Part shown: positions 5,603 to 7,756 of the stretch, one piece after another
Layout: every line of letters begins with the position of its first letter
Numbering within the stretch: the stretch's first letter is position 1
From: JAYEJW01 sp034716535
GTDB taxonomy: Bacteria > Pseudomonadota > Gammaproteobacteria > Chromatiales > Chromatiaceae
Direction of reading: 5' to 3'
Assembly (NCBI GenBank): GCA_034716535.1
Contig: JAYEJW010000495.1
Span: 1-7,756 of the forward strand
Length of the DNA: 7,756 nt
Made by a program: the position numbers and the translations under genes
Notes under the pieces: generated by a model
What the model was told of the DNA's origin: nothing
The model's database searches: none
The model's input: the letters and a program-made list of their open reading frames with translations, nothing else

Positions 5603-6279
5603 ACGCGCACCCTCGACGCCTCGCCCGCGCCCTCGGCCGCGAGATCGGGCAGGAGCGTTTGTTGGAGCAGGCGCTAACGCACCGCAGCAGCGGCGCGGAG
5701 AACAATGAACGGCTCGAATTCTTGGGTGATGCGCTGATCGGATTTGTCATCGCCGAGGCCCTGTTTGAGCGCTTCCCCGAGGCCGATGAGGGTAGCCTGA
5801 GCAGGCTGCGTGCGTCCCTGGTCAAGAAGGAGTCCCTGGCCCGGCTCGCCCGCGGTTTGAATCTCGGGGATTATCTGCGCCTGGGCGCCGGTGAGCTGCG
5901 TACCGGGGGTCACGCCCGTGACTCGATCCTCGCCGACGCCCTGGAGGCGGTCTTTGCCGCGTTCTATCTGGACCAGGGGTTTTCCGGGGTGCGGGGGGTG
6001 ATCCTGTCCGTGTTTCGCGAGCCCCTGGAGCGCATCGGCGTCGCGGGGATGTCCAAGGATCCCAAGACCCGTCTGCAGGAGCTTCTCCAGGCCGCCGGAC
6101 AGCCCTTGCCTGAATACGAGGTACTGGCGGTCACCGGCAGCCAGCACGCCCAGACGTTCCGGGTGCGGTGCACCCTCGCCGACAGCCCCCAGGCGACCGA
6201 AGGGGAGGGCACCAGCCGCAGGCGGGCGGAGCAGCAGGCGGCGCAGACGATGCTGGAGCTGTTCGAAGATGACGCGTGA
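5599..6279 (+). CDS. rnc: Ribonuclease III
   Basis: A 226-residue double-strand-specific endoribonuclease, the same length as the E. coli enzyme; it processes the 16S-23S rRNA precursor and many mRNAs. The start is GTG 5599, inside the GTGA overlap with the DUF4845 stop. No good Shine-Dalgarno precedes it, so translation is probably coupled to the upstream gene. The frame is open back to 5218, but that upstream part is a shadow of the DUF4845 gene. The signature 'NERLEFLGDAL' (36-46) carries Glu37, Glu40 and Asp44; the second half of the metal site is Glu64 and 'DSILADALEAVFAAFY' with Asp113 and Glu116 (E. coli numbering plus one). The double-stranded-RNA-binding domain spans about 152-224, from 'DPKTRLQELLQ' to 'RRRAEQQAAQTMLELF'. 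It overlaps era by 11 bases. In E. coli rnc autoregulates through cleavage of its own leader; I cannot see an equivalent site clearly. Confidence 0.97.
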   Translation: MNAHPRRLARALGREIGQERLLEQALTHRSSGAENNERLEFLGDALIGFVIAEALFERFPEADEGSLSRLRASLVKKESLARLARGLNLGDYLRLGAGELRTGGHARDSILADALEAVFAAFYLDQGFSGVRGVILSVFREPLERIGVAGMSKDPKTRLQELLQAAGQPLPEYEVLAVTGSQHAQTFRVRCTLADSPQATEGEGTSRRRAEQQAAQTMLELFEDDA

Positions 6280-7294
6280 AAACAAGGGTCATGGTCCCGA
6301 CACCACCGCAGATCAGGACGGCGCTCGCAGGACGGCTGATACCCTCAACCCCGCTCCTCTTCCGGAGGGGGCGGGGGACAAAGAGGGCCCTAGGGCGCAT
6401 GCCTCGGGTAGACGGTGCGGCTACGTCGCCATCGTCGGTCGCCCCAACGTGGGCAAGTCCACGCTGTTGAACCGCATTCTCGGGCAGAAGCTGGCCATTA
6501 CCTCCCACAAGGCGCAGACGACACGCCATTCGATCCTGGGTATCAAGACGGTCGAGGCGGGTCAGGCCGTGTTCGTGGACACGCCGGGCATCCACCGGCG
6601 GGGCGGCAGCGCGCTCAACCGCTACCTCAATCGGACGGCCCGATCGGTCATCGGTGACGTCGACCTGGTCCTGTTCGTGGTGGAGGCCCTGCGTTTCACC
6701 GCAGAGGACGAGAAGGCCCTGCGCGCAGTTGCCGAGGCCGGAACGCCCACGATCGCGGTCGTCAACAAGATCGATGGGGTAAAAGACAAGCAACGCCTGC
6801 TCCCCTATCTGCAGGATCTTGCGGCACGCCACGGATTCCGGGAGCTGATCCCGCTTTCTGCGGCAACCGGCGACCAGGTCGAGGACCTGGAGCGGCTGGT
6901 CATCGAGGCCCTGCCGAAAGGCGATAACATCTTCCCCGAGGACCAGCTCACCGATCGTTCGGAGCGATTTTTCGCGGCGGAGCTCTTGCGAGAGCAGCTC
7001 ATGCAACGTTATGGCGAAGAGCTGCCGTACCGGACCACCGTGGAGGTCGAACGCTTCGAGGACGAAGGCGGACGCTACCGTATCAACGCCCTGGTGTGGG
7101 TGGAGCGTCCAGGGCAGAAGGCGATCATCATCGGCAAACAGGGCGAGGCACTGAAGGCCGCGGCGAGTCGGGCGCGGATGGAGATGCAGAAGCTGTTCGG
7201 CTGCCCGGTGCACCTGGATGTGTGGGTGAAGGTCAAGAAGAGCTGGTCCAGCGACGAGGCCGCCCTGGCAAGCTTGGGATACGGCGACCGCTAG
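6269..7294 (+). CDS. era: GTPase Era with an extended N-terminus
   Basis: A 341-residue GTPase that binds the 3' end of 16S rRNA and acts in 30S assembly at the membrane/cytosol boundary; E. coli Era has 301. ATG 6269 overlaps the end of rnc by 11 bases and has GGAG at 6255-6258, ten bases upstream. Motifs: G1 'GRPNVGKS' 57-64, G2/switch 'KAQTTRH' 81-87, G3 'DTPG' 104-107, G4 'NKID' 166-169, G5 'SAA' 197-199. The KH domain occupies about 230-325 with the GxxG loop 'GKQG' 289-292 and the conserved 'HLDVWVKVKKSW' 315-326. Residues 1-48 are an extra hydrophilic stretch rich in Gly, Ala, Asp, Arg and Pro, probably disordered. I read every codon between 6272 and the G1 motif and found no in-frame ATG, GTG or TTG, so ATG 6269 is the only standard start close to the conserved domain. 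Sure of identity; the extension's role is unknown. Confidence 0.97.
   Translation: MTRENKGHGPDTTADQDGARRTADTLNPAPLPEGAGDKEGPRAHASGRRCGYVAIVGRPNVGKSTLLNRILGQKLAITSHKAQTTRHSILGIKTVEAGQAVFVDTPGIHRRGGSALNRYLNRTARSVIGDVDLVLFVVEALRFTAEDEKALRAVAEAGTPTIAVVNKIDGVKDKQRLLPYLQDLAARHGFRELIPLSAATGDQVEDLERLVIEALPKGDNIFPEDQLTDRSERFFAAELLREQLMQRYGEELPYRTTVEVERFEDEGGRYRINALVWVERPGQKAIIIGKQGEALKAAASRARMEMQKLFGCPVHLDVWVKVKKSWSSDEAALASLGYGDR
6349..6376 (+). other. GC-rich inverted repeat within the era N-terminal extension
   Basis: CCCCGCTCCT (6349-6358) can fold back on the G-rich run at 6367-6376, with CCCCGC pairing exactly to GCGGGG (6371-6376) and further C-G and T-G pairs inside. An alternative inner stem CCTC/GAGG around TTCCG is also possible. 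It lies about 80 bases into era, within the coding sequence of the extra N-terminal segment. It may simply reflect Pro/Gly codons in a GC-rich genome. Confidence 0.35.
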
Positions 7295-7316
7295 CGTCCG
7301 GCGTACCCTCCCGCCC

Positions 7317-7756
7317 GTGGACAAGAGCGCACGTGATCACCTTCAGCGTTGTTTCATCCTGCATCGACGCGACTTCGGCAACAGCAGCCTGATCGTCGAG
7401 GTGTTCTCCGGTGTCCACGGGCGTCTCGCGGCCGTTGCCAAGGGCGCCAAGCGCGGCCGCGGGGTAACCGCCCGGATACTACAGGCATTCCGGCCCCTTT
7501 GGTTGAGCTGGAGCGGAAACGGCGAGGTCAAGACGCTGGTGCGCAGCGAGCCGGCGGGGCGCGAGATCCAGCTTCGCGAAAAGGCGCTGTTCTGTGGATT
7601 CTACCTCAACGAGCTGCTGGTCCGGTTGCTGGGGCGCGGCGATCCCCACGAGGATCTTTTCGCCTTCTACCACGCGGCGCTGACGGAGCTCGGGGAGGGG
7701 GTGGATCCCGCCTCGGTGCTGCGCCGGTTCGAGCTGCGGTTGCTTCAGGAGATCGG
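7317..7756 (+). CDS. recO: DNA repair protein RecO, N-terminal part (runs off window)
   Basis: An open frame of 146 complete codons continues past the window end with no stop. GTG 7317 is the most likely start: it gives a short leader 'MDKSARDHLQR' before the conserved 'CFILHRRDFGNSSLIVEVFS', and no other in-frame start lies close by. It is 22 bases after the era stop, with no evident Shine-Dalgarno. The N-terminal OB fold covers about residues 8-85, including 'HGRLAAVAKGAKR' (34-46) and 'GEVKTL' (about 71-76). The helical domain then begins, with 'FYLNELLVRLLGRGDPHEDLF' and 'LRRFELRLLQEI' at the edge of the window. RecO works with RecR and RecF to load RecA on SSB-coated single-stranded DNA in gap repair. 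The last gene of the conserved era-recO pair; pdxJ would be expected next in many gammaproteobacteria. The cysteine-rich C-terminal part cannot be judged. Confidence 0.93.
   Translation, partial: MDKSARDHLQRCFILHRRDFGNSSLIVEVFSGVHGRLAAVAKGAKRGRGVTARILQAFRPLWLSWSGNGEVKTLVRSEPAGREIQLREKALFCGFYLNELLVRLLGRGDPHEDLFAFYHAALTELGEGVDPASVLRRFELRLLQEI

Noticed and set aside
6131..7324. 397-codon open frame on the minus strand opposite era
   Set aside because: Antisense shadow of era and the end of rnc; no domain signal, and composition is typical of shadow frames.
1..7756. Mobile element, CRISPR, toxin-antitoxin, phage or defence genes
   Set aside because: No transposase, integrase, repeat-spacer pattern, tRNA-like sequence or flanking repeats seen. 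All long plus-strand frames are accounted for by the conserved core cluster.

Overview
The window is GC-rich and densely coding on the + strand only. It carries a conserved gammaproteobacterial core cluster: rseB(mucB)-rseC(mucC)-mucD(degP)-lepA-lepB-DUF4845 gene-rnc-era-recO. From established knowledge, enterobacteria have rseABC-lepA-lepB-rnc-era-recO, while Pseudomonas-type genomes also have mucD after rseC and a small DUF4845 gene between lepB and rnc. This window has both extra genes. It therefore suggests a high-GC, non-enteric gammaproteobacterium, possibly a Chromatiales/Ectothiorhodospiraceae-type lineage. That assignment is inference from gene order and base composition only.

Bases 1-2195 are the envelope-stress half: the C-terminal end of RseB (periplasmic sensor of the sigma-E/AlgU anti-sigma system), complete RseC (Cys-rich inner-membrane protein) and complete MucD (periplasmic Do-family protease with two PDZ domains). 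rseB and rseC overlap by four bases (GTGA). mucD follows 51 bases later with its own Shine-Dalgarno.

Bases 2196-2460 are the only sizeable gap (265 bases). It holds a perfect 11-bp hairpin just after mucD, an extended -10 promoter-like sequence at about 2273-2299, and a possible structured leader before lepA. This looks like the boundary between the stress operon and the housekeeping operon.

Bases 2461-7756 are the housekeeping half: LepA/EF-4 (ribosomal GTPase), LepB (signal peptidase I), a DUF4845 protein with a prepilin-like N-terminus, RNase III, Era (GTPase for 16S rRNA/30S maturation) and the N-terminal part of RecO, which runs off the window. Spacing is tight: 80 bases from lepA to lepB, 17 from lepB to the DUF4845 gene, a 4-base GTGA overlap into rnc, an 11-base overlap from rnc to era, and 22 bases from era to recO. 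One transcript joins translation quality, protein export, rRNA processing/ribosome assembly and recombinational repair.

I see no mobile element, CRISPR array, tRNA/rRNA gene or clearly novel multi-gene system. The points most worth a second look are the pilin-like DUF4845 protein lacking the canonical +5 glutamate, an Era N-terminal extension with no alternative start codon, a nine-G tract in rseC where either single-base slip truncates the protein, and the hairpin/promoter boundary before lepA.
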